From Pseudomonadaceae bacterium (lineage in GTDB: Bacteria > Pseudomonadota > Gammaproteobacteria > Pseudomonadales > Pseudomonadaceae): DNA of 64,000 bases. Shown here piece after piece: positions 42,572 through 52,762 of the stretch (position 1 is its first letter; every line of letters starts with the position of its first letter). The translations under genes and the position numbers were made by a program. Below the pieces are notes generated by a model that worked only from the letters and a program-made list of their open reading frames with translations, ran no database searches and had not been told where the DNA came from. The stretch lies in the NCBI GenBank assembly GCA_030602315.1, contig JAUVZY010000016.1, positions 1-64,000 of the forward strand, written 5' to 3'.

Positions 42572-44243
42572 GGCGCCCTATCCATTGCTTGATGACTTCC
42601 GAGACGCGCTCGGGGTCGTTCTTGGCCAGCATCTGCAGGTGTTCGATCTGCATCTCCAGCCCCGAACCCGGGGCCGGCAGACGAATCTCCGCCAGCGGGT
42701 TCAACTCGCTGAACACGCCCAGCCCGTGCGGCTGCTGCGACGGCTGGTTGGCGAGCATGCGCTCGGCCATCGCCTGCGGGTTGAGCGCCGCCGGCATCAG
42801 GCTGCTCAGCTCGCCTTCGAGCGGCTCGGCCGGCGGCAGGGCCGGGACGCTGGAGCGGGTCAGGCTGCGCATCGCCGGGCGCACCACCATCAGCAGCAAC
42901 AGCAGGCTGATGAAGGCCGCCACACCGAGCTTGATCATGTCGTAGAGCTTGTCGGTCTCCCACCACGGCGGCGTCTCGAAGGTGCCCTCGGCGGTCGCGG
43001 CGAACGGCAGCACCGACAGCGTCAGGCTGTCGCCGCGGCTGGCGTTGTAGCCCACCGCGCTCTTGACCATCGCCTCGAACTGGCTGCGTGCCTCGGCGCT
43101 GAAACCGCCTTCCGGCGCGGCGGCGGCGTTGAGCACCACGGCGATGCTCTGCTGGCGCAGGGCGAACGGCGCATGCTTGATGTGGGTGACGCTCTGGTCG
43201 TAGTCGAGCTGGCGGTTGGTTTCCTTGCGCAGCGAGGTGGCGCCGCGGGTCTCGGTCTCGGTCTGCCCGCGCGGCGGGGTCTGGCCCTCTTCCTCGGCCA
43301 CCGCCACCGGCGGGCGGTTGGCCAGCGAGCCGGGAATGCCGAGCGCCAGCTTGTCCAGCGTGCTCTCGTCGCGCAGCACCTCGTTGCGCACCCGCGGGCT
43401 GTCGCCGTAGGCCTGGAAGGTTTCTTCCTTCTGGCTGAAGTCCATGTCGGCGGCCACGCTGATGCGGAAGTTGCCGTTGCCCAGCACCGGCGCCAGCACT
43501 TCCTCGATGTTGGCCACCGCCTTGGCCTTGTACTCGTCGACCACCTGCCAGTTCTGCAGGGAGCCGCCCCAGGCATCCAGCCCGCGCGAGAGCAACGTGC
43601 CCTGCTGGTCGACCACCTTGACGTTCTCCGGCTTTAAGGTCGGCACGCTGGCCGCCAGCAGGTTGACGATGGCGCCGACCTGCTCGGGCTTCATGCGAAA
43701 ACCGGGCGCCAGCTGCAGCATCACCGAGGCCTTGGCCGGCTCGCGGCGGCTGACCACGAAGGAGTTGCCCTCCTCCAGCGCCAGGTGCACGCGGGCCTGC
43801 TGCAAGCCTTCCATGCCCATCACGGTGCGCGCCAGCTCGCCTTCGAGGCTGCGCTTTAAGCGCACGTCCTGGACGAACTGGCTGGTGCCCAGCGGCTCGT
43901 CCTTGTCGAACAGCTCGTAGCCGGCCGGCACCGCCACCTTCACGCCCTTGGCTGCCAGCAGCATGCGCGCGCGGGCCAGCTGGTCGTCGCGCACCAGCAC
44001 CTGGCCGGTCTGCGGATGCAGGCGGTAGGCCAGCTGCTCGCCGTCGAGCACCTGCATCACCTCGGCCGCGGCAAAGCCTTCACCTGCGCCGTACAGCGGG
44101 CGATAGCCGGCGCTGTCACGCCACAGGTAAAACACCACGGCCACCGCCAGCAGGCCGGCAATCGCCGCCATGCCGCCCAGCGCCAGGCGCGGATCGAGTT
44201 TCAGCCCGGCCTCGGGCAACTTGCTTTTGATCGTCTGCAGCAC
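42543..44243 (-). CDS. fliF: Flagellar MS-ring protein FliF (lateral)
   Basis: The 566-residue MS-ring subunit has an N-terminal membrane helix (LALGGMAAIAGLLAVAVVFYLW). The ring-building domains include LYGAGEGFAAAEVMQVLDGEQLAYRL and ARTVMGMEGLQQARVHLALEEGNSFV. A second helix (LYDMIKLGVAAFISLLLLLMVV) and a cytoplasmic FliG-binding tail (EHLQMLAKNDPERVSEVIKQWI) follow. All expected parts are present. Confidence 0.97.
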   Translation of the reverse strand: MLQTIKSKLPEAGLKLDPRLALGGMAAIAGLLAVAVVFYLWRDSAGYRPLYGAGEGFAAAEVMQVLDGEQLAYRLHPQTGQVLVRDDQLARARMLLAAKGVKVAVPAGYELFDKDEPLGTSQFVQDVRLKRSLEGELARTVMGMEGLQQARVHLALEEGNSFVVSRREPAKASVMLQLAPGFRMKPEQVGAIVNLLAASVPTLKPENVKVVDQQGTLLSRGLDAWGGSLQNWQVVDEYKAKAVANIEEVLAPVLGNGNFRISVAADMDFSQKEETFQAYGDSPRVRNEVLRDESTLDKLALGIPGSLANRPPVAVAEEEGQTPPRGQTETETRGATSLRKETNRQLDYDQSVTHIKHAPFALRQQSIAVVLNAAAAPEGGFSAEARSQFEAMVKSAVGYNASRGDSLTLSVLPFAATAEGTFETPPWWETDKLYDMIKLGVAAFISLLLLLMVVRPAMRSLTRSSVPALPPAEPLEGELSSLMPAALNPQAMAERMLANQPSQQPHGLGVFSELNPLAEIRLPAPGSGLEMQIEHLQMLAKNDPERVSEVIKQWIGRHDRELHPAG

Positions 44244-44256
44244 GGTCAGGCTCCGG

Positions 44257-44586
44257 TCACAGCGGCATGCGCATGATGTCGTCGAACGCCGTGCTCAGCT
44301 TGTTGCGCACCTGCAACAGCGCCGAGAACGAGATGCTGGCCTTCTGGCTGTCGAGCATCGCGCCGAGCAGGTCATCGCTCTGGCCACGCTCGACCGCGGC
44401 GACCGCGGCGCTGGCCTGATGCTGCTGGGCGTCCACCGCGCGCAGCGCCTCGCCAAACACGCTGGCGATGCCCTGCGGCGCGGCGGAGGTCTGTGCCGCC
44501 GGGCGCACCGCGCCGCCTTCGGCGAGCGCCTTGAACTGCTCCAGCCGGCCTAGAAGGTCCTGTTGCACACTGTCGATCGAATTCAT
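44257..44586 (-). CDS. fliE: Flagellar MS ring-rod junction protein FliE (lateral)
   Basis: The 109-residue protein has FGEALRAVDAQQHQASAAVAAVERGQSDDLLGAMLDSQKASISFSALLQVRNKLSTAFDDIMRMPL, the FliE signature. It anchors the rod to the MS ring. Only 24 bases separate it from lafK upstream, so co-transcription with lafK is likely. I found no sigma54 element of correct spacing in the end of lafK. Confidence 0.95.
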   Translation of the reverse strand: MNSIDSVQQDLLGRLEQFKALAEGGAVRPAAQTSAAPQGIASVFGEALRAVDAQQHQASAAVAAVERGQSDDLLGAMLDSQKASISFSALLQVRNKLSTAFDDIMRMPL

Positions 44587-44610
44587 CGTCTGGCTCTCCT
44601 GGCTGGCCGG

Positions 44611-46020
<1,410 letters not shown>

Positions 46021-46407
46021 GAAAGATACCTGTGCGTATCGTGCGGTCGTTGTGTGCGCGACACGTCCATTCACTTGCGAAGTGCCGCACAGTTGCACGG
46101 CCGATTTAATTCGCAGGAACTTTTTGTCGCTCTTCACATCTGAGGCAGACGCTTGATCGAAAGCGCGTGCCAGGTCACGCACGGACCCTATCCCGCTCGG
46201 CAAAACGCCACCAGACAAAAGCCGTCAAACGTTGTCAGCCCCCGCCCGCTGACCGTGAAAAACCCCTTTTGATTTCTTCTGATTTAACCGAGAAGCCCGT
46301 CACACCTAGACTCTGCCCGTGACAGCGTGCCGGGCCTCCCCGCCAGCCGAGCCTCGCCTCAGACCGCAAAACAAAGGTCGCACCGCTCAGCCAGGACGCC
46401 CTCGCCG

Positions 46408-46422
46408 TGACCGCCGCGGTCA
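46408..46422. promoter_or_regulatory. Perfect 15-base palindrome between lafK and fliM
   Basis: TGACCGCCGCGGTCA, a 7+1+7 inverted repeat in the divergent lafK/fliM intergenic region, about 90 bases before the fliM start. It has the size of an operator; no protein can be assigned. Confidence 0.4.
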
Positions 46423-46455
46423 TGGCGAAGCCCTCCCCGCCGTCGAATTCGTTTC

Positions 46456-46479
46456 AGCCAGGCAGATGCCTGGCTTTTT
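46456..46479 (+). terminator. Intrinsic terminator in the fliM leader
   Basis: Perfect 9-bp stem AGCCAGGCA/TGCCTGGCT with a two-base loop, followed by TTTT. No plus-strand gene ends upstream, and fliM begins about 34 bases later. It is either an attenuator for the fliM operon or an insulator. A 20-codon frame (46422-46484) without a ribosome site runs through it. Confidence 0.65.
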
Positions 46480-46512
46480 CCTGAACCCGTCTTAGGAAAG
46501 GCAGCAGGCCGC

Positions 46513-47352
46513 ATGAACGGACAGTCGAAGGTCATTCATGGTGTGCCGACCGACAGTCTCGTGCGGCTCAAACCGCAGAAACTCGGCCGGCACTACCACA
46601 AGGTCCCGCAGTTCATCCGCGAAACCATGACGCGCTATCCGCGGCTGCTCAGCGATTATTTCCTGCGCAACTACCGCATCAATCTCGAACTGCAAAAGAT
46701 CGATATCCACGAGCAACTTGCCGAAGAAGCCGCGTGCATCTTCCGCTGCCCGATGGGCAAGATCGGTTTTTCCCTCGACCGCGCGCTGTTGACCGAAGCA
46801 CTGGAGTGCTACTACGGCGGCACCTGCCTGCCCAACGCCAGCATGCCGCCGATCTCCAGCTCCGAATCGCGCATGCGCTCGCGGCTGAGCCAGGACATCG
46901 CCGAGCTGTTCGGCCGCGCCATGCTCGGCGGCGAATCCCTCGGCCGGCTGGTGCCGCACGACAACACCTATGAAGAGGTGCATTGGGAATACATCGCCGA
47001 GTTCCAGTACCTCAGCCATGTCACCCAATCGCGCGCCTCGCTGTTCATCTACCTGGACAACCACCTGGTCGACGAGCTGACCCTGCGCCTGACCGGGCCG
47101 CACGCCCCGCGCGAAGCCGGCAACCCGGTGAACAACATCAAGCACCTGCCGGTACGCCTGGACTGCGTGCTGGCCGCGCTGCAAATGCCGCTGGCCCAGG
47201 TGCTCGGGCTGCGCCCCGGCAACGTCATCCCGATCCGCCTGCGCGAGCGCTGCGACGTGCAGATCAGCGGCCACCGCCTGTTCAACGGCACCCTCTTCGA
47301 AGAAGACGGTGCTCTCTTTCTGACTTCCCTTGAGAGCGTGAAGACCCCATGA
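46513..47352 (+). CDS. fliM: Flagellar motor switch protein FliM (lateral, lacks CheY-binding peptide)
   Basis: The 279-residue C-ring protein is shorter than the usual 320-330 residues. FIRETMTRYPRLLSDYFLRNYRINLELQKIDIHEQL and the C-terminal SpoA-like domain (LRERCDVQISGHRLFNGTLFEEDGALFLTSLE) support FliM. The N-terminal EIDALL-type peptide that binds CheY-P in typical FliM is absent; residues 1-25 read instead NGQSKVIHGVPTDSLV. It is the first gene of fliMNPQR-flhBA, overlapping fliN by four bases. An upstream terminator-like hairpin may control the operon. Confidence 0.85.
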   Translation: MNGQSKVIHGVPTDSLVRLKPQKLGRHYHKVPQFIRETMTRYPRLLSDYFLRNYRINLELQKIDIHEQLAEEAACIFRCPMGKIGFSLDRALLTEALECYYGGTCLPNASMPPISSSESRMRSRLSQDIAELFGRAMLGGESLGRLVPHDNTYEEVHWEYIAEFQYLSHVTQSRASLFIYLDNHLVDELTLRLTGPHAPREAGNPVNNIKHLPVRLDCVLAALQMPLAQVLGLRPGNVIPIRLRERCDVQISGHRLFNGTLFEEDGALFLTSLESVKTP

Positions 47353-47705
47353 CCGGCCCCCTTTCCGACTCCGACCTGGACGATTTGATCGACGGCGACC
47401 TGGACCTCGACGCCAGCCCCGCGCCGCAACGCGCCGAAGCCCCGCAAGGCCCGGATTTGAGCTTCTTCGGCAAGATCCCGGTGAACGTGACCCTGGAGGT
47501 CGCCTCCACCGAGGTGTCGCTGCAGCAGTTGATGGAAGTGGACGCCGCCAGCGTCATCGTCCTCGACAAGCTGGCCGGCGAGCCTTTGGATGTGAAGGTC
47601 AACGGCGCGCTGTTCGCCAAGGCCGAAGTGGTGGTGATGAACGGCAACTACGGGCTGCGCGTGCTGGAGCTGTGCGGCAACGGACTCGACGGCCTCAAGC
47701 CATGA
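47349..47705 (+). CDS. fliN: Flagellar motor switch protein FliN (lateral)
   Basis: The 118-residue protein has an acidic N-terminus (DSDLDDLIDGDLDLD) and the SpoA domain (FFGKIPVNVTLEVASTEVSLQQLMEVDAASVIVLDKLAGEPLDVKVNGALFAKAEVVVMNGNYGLRVLEL). It forms the bottom of the C ring with FliM and docks FliH. Four-base overlaps on both sides show translational coupling. Confidence 0.95.
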   Translation: MTGPLSDSDLDDLIDGDLDLDASPAPQRAEAPQGPDLSFFGKIPVNVTLEVASTEVSLQQLMEVDAASVIVLDKLAGEPLDVKVNGALFAKAEVVVMNGNYGLRVLELCGNGLDGLKP

Positions 47706-48448
47706 AAAAGCTGCTGCTCGCCGGGCTGGCCCTGGCGGCGCTGAGCCCGGACCTGGCCCTGGCGGCGGGCGGCGAGATCACCCTGCTCAGCCTGAACGAC
47801 ACCGAAGGCGGCCAGACGCTCAGCATCAAGCTGCAGATCCTCCTGGTGATGACCCTGCTCGGGCTGTTGCCGGCGATGCTGATGATGATGACCTGCTTCA
47901 CCCGCTTCATCATCGTGCTGGCCATCCTGCGCCAGGCCATCGGCCTGCAGCAGAGCCCGCCGAACAACGTGCTGATCGGCATCGCCCTGGCCCTCACCCT
48001 GCTGGTGATGCGCCCGGTATGGCAGGAAATCTACGCCGACGCCTACGTGCCGTTCGAGGCCGACCAGATCAGCCTGGAAGCCGGCCTGGGCGTGGCCAAG
48101 GCCTCGCTGTCGCGCTTCATGCTGGCGCAGACCAACCGCAGCGCGCTGGACACCATCACCGCGCTGGCCAACGAGCCGCTGCCCGAAGACCTGGAACAAC
48201 TGGACTTCTCCCTGCTGCTGCCGGCCTTCGTGCTCAGCGAGCTGAAAACCGCCTTCCAGCTTGGCTTCATGATCTTCCTGCCGTTTCTGGTGATCGACCT
48301 GGTGGTGGCCAGCGTGCTGATGGCGATGGGCATGATGATGCTCTCGCCGATGATGATCTCGCTGCCGTTCAAGCTGATGGTGTTCGTCCTGGTGGACGGC
48401 TGGGCACTCACCGTCGGCACCCTGACCAGCAGCGTGCAGCTGCTCTAG
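47702..48448 (+). CDS. fliP: Flagellar export gate protein FliP (lateral)
   Basis: The 248-residue protein has a cleavable signal peptide (MKKLLLAGLALAALSPDLALA) and the FliP signatures LSIKLQILLVMTLLGLLPAMLMMMTCFTRFIIVLAILRQAIG and LKTAFQLGFMIFLPFLVIDLVVASVLMAMGMMMLSPMMISLPFK. It forms the core of the FliPQR export channel. No fliO gene is present, as usual in lateral loci. Confidence 0.97.
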   Translation: MKKLLLAGLALAALSPDLALAAGGEITLLSLNDTEGGQTLSIKLQILLVMTLLGLLPAMLMMMTCFTRFIIVLAILRQAIGLQQSPPNNVLIGIALALTLLVMRPVWQEIYADAYVPFEADQISLEAGLGVAKASLSRFMLAQTNRSALDTITALANEPLPEDLEQLDFSLLLPAFVLSELKTAFQLGFMIFLPFLVIDLVVASVLMAMGMMMLSPMMISLPFKLMVFVLVDGWALTVGTLTSSVQLL

Positions 48449-48460
48449 CGAGGCCGAGCG

Positions 48461-48733
48461 ATGCTGACTCCCGAAGCGGCCGCCGGCCTGGTGGCCAATG
48501 CCGTGCAGATCACCGCGCTGATCGTCTGTGTGCTGGTGGTGCCGAGCCTGCTCGGCGGCCTGATCGTGGCGATCTTCCAGGCCGCCACCCAGATCAACGA
48601 GCAGATGCTGAGCTTTCTGCCGCGCCTTCTGATCACCCTGGCGATGCTGCTGATCGCCGGCCACTGGATCCTCGGCACCCTCTCGGACCTGTTCATTCAA
48701 ACCTTCCGCCAGGCGGCGAGGCTGGTGGGCTGA
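48461..48733 (+). CDS. fliQ: Flagellar export gate protein FliQ (lateral)
   Basis: The 90-residue two-helix membrane protein has ITALIVCVLVVPSLLGGLIVAIFQAATQINEQMLSFLPRLLITLAMLLIAGHWI, typical FliQ. It starts 12 bases after fliP and one base separates it from fliR. Confidence 0.96.
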   Translation: MLTPEAAAGLVANAVQITALIVCVLVVPSLLGGLIVAIFQAATQINEQMLSFLPRLLITLAMLLIAGHWILGTLSDLFIQTFRQAARLVG

Positions 48734-48734
48734 G

Positions 48735-49529
48735 ATGGAAGGCGCCGCGCTGATGTCGCTGGGCCAGGCGATGAACGCCGTGCAGAGCTACTGGTGGCCG
48801 TTCGTGCGGCTGCTGGCGCTGCTGAGCCTGGCGCCGATCTTCGGCCATCGCGCGCTGAACGTGCGCACCCGCGTACTGCTGGCGCTGGCGGTGACCATCG
48901 CCATCAGCGCCGCGCTGCCGGCCATGCCGGTGATCGACCCGCTATCGCTGGCCGGGGTGCTGACCACCCTGGAGCAGATCGCCATCGGCGCCCTGCTCGG
49001 CCTGGCGCTGCAGCTGGTGTTCATGATCTTCAGCGTGGTCGGCGAGGTGGTCTCGACCCAGATGGGCATGGCCATGGCGCGCTACAACGACCCGGTCAAC
49101 GGCGTGTCGTCCTCCAGCATCGTCGCGCAGCTGTACTTCATCCTGCTGGTGCTTCTGTTTTTCACCATCGACGGCCACCTGCTCTCGGTGAGCGTGCTGT
49201 ATCAGAGTTTCGTGTTCTGGCCGGTGGGCGGCGGGCTGCCCTGGCTGGGCCTGAACACCTTCGTCTACACCCTGGGCTGGGTGCTGGCGGCGGCGACGCT
49301 GATCACCCTGCCAGTGGTGTTCTGCATGACCCTGGTGCAGTTCTGCTTCGGCCTCTTGAACCGCATCTCGCCGGCGATGAACCTGTTTTCCCTGGGCTTT
49401 CCCATGGCGATTCTCACTGGCCTGGCCAGCATCGTGCTGATCATGCCGGACCTGCCGCAGCACTACCTGCACCTGACCCGCGAACTGCTCGGCAACCTCG
49501 GTGTGCTGCTGCGGGAGGGCCAGCCGTGA
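48735..49529 (+). CDS. fliR: Flagellar export gate protein FliR (lateral)
   Basis: The 264-residue polytopic protein has WPFVRLLALLSLAPIFGHRALNVRTRVLLALAVTIAIS, FSVVGEVVSTQMGMAMARYNDPVNG and FGLLNRISPAMNLFSLGFPMAILTGL, all family blocks. It completes the FliPQR pore. The flhB GTG overlaps its stop (GTGA). Confidence 0.96.
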   Translation: MEGAALMSLGQAMNAVQSYWWPFVRLLALLSLAPIFGHRALNVRTRVLLALAVTIAISAALPAMPVIDPLSLAGVLTTLEQIAIGALLGLALQLVFMIFSVVGEVVSTQMGMAMARYNDPVNGVSSSSIVAQLYFILLVLLFFTIDGHLLSVSVLYQSFVFWPVGGGLPWLGLNTFVYTLGWVLAAATLITLPVVFCMTLVQFCFGLLNRISPAMNLFSLGFPMAILTGLASIVLIMPDLPQHYLHLTRELLGNLGVLLREGQP

Positions 49530-50659
49530 GCGAGCAGGACAGCGCCCAGGAAAAGACCGAAGAGGCCTCCGCGCACAAGCTGAAAAAAAGCCGCGAGGAT
49601 GGCCAGGTCGCCCGCTCCAAGGATCTGGCCACCACCGTGTCGCTGCTGGTGACGCTGTTGGTGCTCAAGTTCGCCGGCGCGCTGTATTTCGAACTGCTCA
49701 GCGAGAGCTTTCGCCTCGCCTACCTGGACCTCAACCACAGCGAGGTCGGCCTGGACGACCTGCCGCTGTTGCTCGGCCACCAGATCCTGCTGTTCATCCA
49801 GCTGCTGGTGCCGCTGTTGCTGACCCCGCTGCTGGTCTCGGTGTTTTCGCTGATCCCCGGCGGCTGGGTGTTTTCCAGCAAGAACTTCGCCTTCAAGGGC
49901 AGCAAGCTCAACCCGCTGTCCGGTCTGAAGCGCATGTTCGGCCTGCAGAACTGGGCCGAGGTCGGCAAGTCGCTGCTCAAGATCGCCCTGCTCGCGCCCG
50001 TCGCCTGGCTGCTGCTGAGCAGCCTGTTTCCACAGCTGGTGGCGCTGCAGCGTGGCGACATCAACAGCGCGGTGGTCGGCTCGCTGGGCCTGATGTTCGA
50101 CACCACCCTCACCCTGCTGGCGATCTTCATGCTGTTTTCCTTGATCGACATTCCGCTGCAGCGGTTTTTCCACCTGAAAAAGCTGCGCATGACCAAGCAG
50201 GAGCTCAAGGAAGAGCACAAGAATCAGGAAGGCCGCCCGGAGGTGAAGGCGCGCATCAAGCAGCTGCAGCGCCAGCTGTTGCACCGCCAGATCAGCCGGG
50301 TGATCAAGGATGCCGACGTGGTGATCGTCAACCCGCAGCACTTTGCCGTGGCCATCCGCTACCAGCCGAAGAAGGCCGAAGCGCCCTACGTGATCGCCCG
50401 CGGCGTGGATGAAACCGCGCTGTACATGCGCCGCCTGGCCGCCAAGCACCAGCTCGAGGTGCTGGAGATTCCGCCGCTGGCGCGCGCGGTGTACTTCACC
50501 ACCCAGGTCAACCAGCAGATCCCCGCCGCGCTCTACACCGCGGTGGCGCAGGTGCTGACCTACGTGCTGCAGCTCAAGGCCTACCGCCAGGGCCGCCGCG
50601 CCAGGCCGCAGCTGGCCAAGAACCTTCCGATTCCCGACAGCCTCGCCAACCGGACCTGA
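49526..50659 (+). CDS. flhB: Flagellar export specificity switch protein FlhB (lateral)
   Basis: The 377-residue protein starts with a GTG overlapping the fliR stop. The N-terminus (SEQDSAQEKTEEASAHKLKKSREDGQVARSKDL) is the FlhB hallmark. Four membrane helices follow, and the cytoplasmic domain has the autocleavage motif N-P-Q-H (VIVNPQHFAVAIRY), a variant of the usual NPTH. Cleavage at Asn-Pro is likely, since both residues are kept. It works with FliK to change export from hook to filament substrates. Confidence 0.96.
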   Translation: MSEQDSAQEKTEEASAHKLKKSREDGQVARSKDLATTVSLLVTLLVLKFAGALYFELLSESFRLAYLDLNHSEVGLDDLPLLLGHQILLFIQLLVPLLLTPLLVSVFSLIPGGWVFSSKNFAFKGSKLNPLSGLKRMFGLQNWAEVGKSLLKIALLAPVAWLLLSSLFPQLVALQRGDINSAVVGSLGLMFDTTLTLLAIFMLFSLIDIPLQRFFHLKKLRMTKQELKEEHKNQEGRPEVKARIKQLQRQLLHRQISRVIKDADVVIVNPQHFAVAIRYQPKKAEAPYVIARGVDETALYMRRLAAKHQLEVLEIPPLARAVYFTTQVNQQIPAALYTAVAQVLTYVLQLKAYRQGRRARPQLAKNLPIPDSLANRT

Positions 50660-50661
50660 CC

Positions 50662-52758
50662 ATGAAGTTGCTCCAACCCCTCATGCCCACCCTGCGCAGC
50701 GGTCGCATCGGCATTCCGGTGATGATCCTCTCCATCCTGGCGATGATCGTGCTGCCGCTGCCGCCGCTGCTGCTCGACATCCTGTTCACCTTCAACATCG
50801 GCCTGGCGCTCCTGGTGCTGCTGGTCAGCGTGTCCTCGCGCAGCCCGCTGGACTTCTCGCTGCTGCCCACCGTGGTGCTGGTGACCACGCTGATGCGCCT
50901 GTCGCTGAACGTCGCCTCGACGCGGGTGGTGCTGCTCGACGGCCACACCGGCGCCGGCGCCGCGGGCAAGGTGATCGAAGCCTTCGGCAACGTGGTGATC
51001 GGCGGCAACTTCATCGTCGGCATGATCGTCTTCGTGATCCTGATGATCATCAACTTCATGGTCATCACCAAAGGCGGCGAGCGCATCTCCGAGGTGACCG
51101 CGCGCTTTACCCTCGACGCCCTGCCCGGCAAGCAGATGGCCATCGACGCCGATCTCAACGCCGGGCTGATCGACCAGAACGAAGCGCGCCGGCGCCGCGC
51201 CGAGGTGGCCAAGGAAGCCGACTTCTACGGCGCGATGGACGGCGCCAGCAAGTTCGTCCGCGGCGATGCCATCGCCGGCATCCTGATCCTTCTGATCAAC
51301 CTGTTCGGCGGCCTGGCCATCGGCATGCTGGTGCATGACCTGCCCGGCGGCGACGCCTTCCGCCAGTACGCCCTGCTCACCATCGGTGACGGCCTGGTGG
51401 CGCAGATTCCGGCGCTGCTGCTGGCCACCGCCGCGGCGATCATCGTCACCCGGGTCAACGAGTCGGCCGAGATCACCGGCCTCGTGCACCGGCAGATGCT
51501 CGCCACGCCCTCGCTGCTCTACACCGTGGCCGGCATCCTCCTGGTGCTGGCGCTGGTGCCGGGCATGCCGTTCGGTGCCTTCGCCGGGTTCGCCGCGCTG
51601 ATCGCCTTCGTCGCCTGGCGGGTGTCGAAGAACGCCCCGCCGGCCGATGCCAGTGACCTGGCGGAAGTCGAGGCGCTGGGCAAGGCGATGGACAAGGAGC
51701 GCGCCCAGCAACTGGCCTGGGAAGACATCCCGCTGGTCGAGCGGCTGTCGGTGTCGCTCGGCTACAAGCTGGTCGGGCTGGTCAACGAGGCCGCCGGCGC
51801 GCCGCTGCCCCAGCGCGTGCGCGGGGTGCGCCAGACGCTCTCGGAAAGCCTAGGCTTTCTGCTGCCGGAGATCCAGATCCGCGACAGCCTGCGGCTGAAG
51901 GCCTCGCAGTACACCATCCACATCAACGGCGAGAAGATCGACGGCGCCGAGATCCACGCCGACCGCCTGATGGCGATTCCCTCGCCGGAGCTGTACGGCG
52001 AAATCGACGGCATCCTCGGCATCGATCCGGCCTACCGCATGCAGGTGGTGTGGATCCAGCCGGAAGACAAGGCCCACGCGCTGAACCTCGGTTACCAGGT
52101 GATCGACTGCGCCAGCGTGATCGCCACCCACCTGAACAAGGTGATCCGCGAGCATTTGCCGGAGCTGTTCAAGCACGACGATGTGGAACACCTGCTGCAG
52201 CGCCTGACCCACCAGGCGCCCAAGCTGGCCGACAACCTCAAGGCCCAGCTGACCTACAGCCAGCAGCACCGCGTCTACCGCCAGCTGCTGCAGGAGCAGG
52301 TGCCGCTGCGCGATATCGTGACCATCGCCACCACCCTGCTCGAGGCCAGCGAAACCACCAAGGACCCGGTACTGCTGGCCGCCGACGTGCGCTTCGCCCT
52401 GCGCCGCAGCATCGTCTCGGCGATCGCCGGCGAGCGCAGCGAACTGGGGGTGTTCGTGCTGGAAACCGCGCTGGAAAACACCCTGCTCAGCGCCCTGAGC
52501 ATGGCCCAGCAGGCCGGCCCGATCAGCCTGGACAACATCCCGGTGGAGCCGCACCTGCTCAACCAGCTGCAGAACGCCATGCCGCTGGTCAAGGAGCAGC
52601 TGCGCCAGCACGGCCAGCCGCCGATCCTCACCGTGATGCCGCAACTGCGCCCGCTGCTGGCGCGCTACGCCAAGGTGTTCAGCCCCGGGCTGCACGTGCT
52701 GTCGCAGAACGAGATCCCCGACCGCGTCGGGGTCAACATCCTCGGCACCCTGGGCTGA
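50662..52758 (+). CDS. flhA: Flagellar export platform protein FlhA (lateral)
   Basis: The 698-residue protein has eight N-terminal membrane helices, the FHIPEP signature region (DFSLLPTVVLVTTLMRLSLNVASTRVVLL, RFTLDALPGKQMAIDADLNAGLIDQNEARRRR) and a C-terminal cytoplasmic ring (LGYKLVGLVN, LRRSIVSAI). The length is standard. It ends the fliMNPQR-flhBA operon and converges with the pilZ gene, leaving only four bases between the two stop codons. Confidence 0.97.
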   Translation: MKLLQPLMPTLRSGRIGIPVMILSILAMIVLPLPPLLLDILFTFNIGLALLVLLVSVSSRSPLDFSLLPTVVLVTTLMRLSLNVASTRVVLLDGHTGAGAAGKVIEAFGNVVIGGNFIVGMIVFVILMIINFMVITKGGERISEVTARFTLDALPGKQMAIDADLNAGLIDQNEARRRRAEVAKEADFYGAMDGASKFVRGDAIAGILILLINLFGGLAIGMLVHDLPGGDAFRQYALLTIGDGLVAQIPALLLATAAAIIVTRVNESAEITGLVHRQMLATPSLLYTVAGILLVLALVPGMPFGAFAGFAALIAFVAWRVSKNAPPADASDLAEVEALGKAMDKERAQQLAWEDIPLVERLSVSLGYKLVGLVNEAAGAPLPQRVRGVRQTLSESLGFLLPEIQIRDSLRLKASQYTIHINGEKIDGAEIHADRLMAIPSPELYGEIDGILGIDPAYRMQVVWIQPEDKAHALNLGYQVIDCASVIATHLNKVIREHLPELFKHDDVEHLLQRLTHQAPKLADNLKAQLTYSQQHRVYRQLLQEQVPLRDIVTIATTLLEASETTKDPVLLAADVRFALRRSIVSAIAGERSELGVFVLETALENTLLSALSMAQQAGPISLDNIPVEPHLLNQLQNAMPLVKEQLRQHGQPPILTVMPQLRPLLARYAKVFSPGLHVLSQNEIPDRVGVNILGTLG

Positions 52759-52762
52759 GGCG

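Noticed and set aside
46021-46218. ATG at 46218 as the lafK start
   Set aside because: The added 66 residues do not resemble the start of LafK/FleQ proteins and lack a ribosome site; the GTG at 46020 has both.
46460-46475. AGGCAGATGCCTGGCT before fliM as a sigma54 promoter
   Set aside because: Spacing fits, but the bases are fully explained by the perfect terminator hairpin and the -12 element (TGGCT) is poor.
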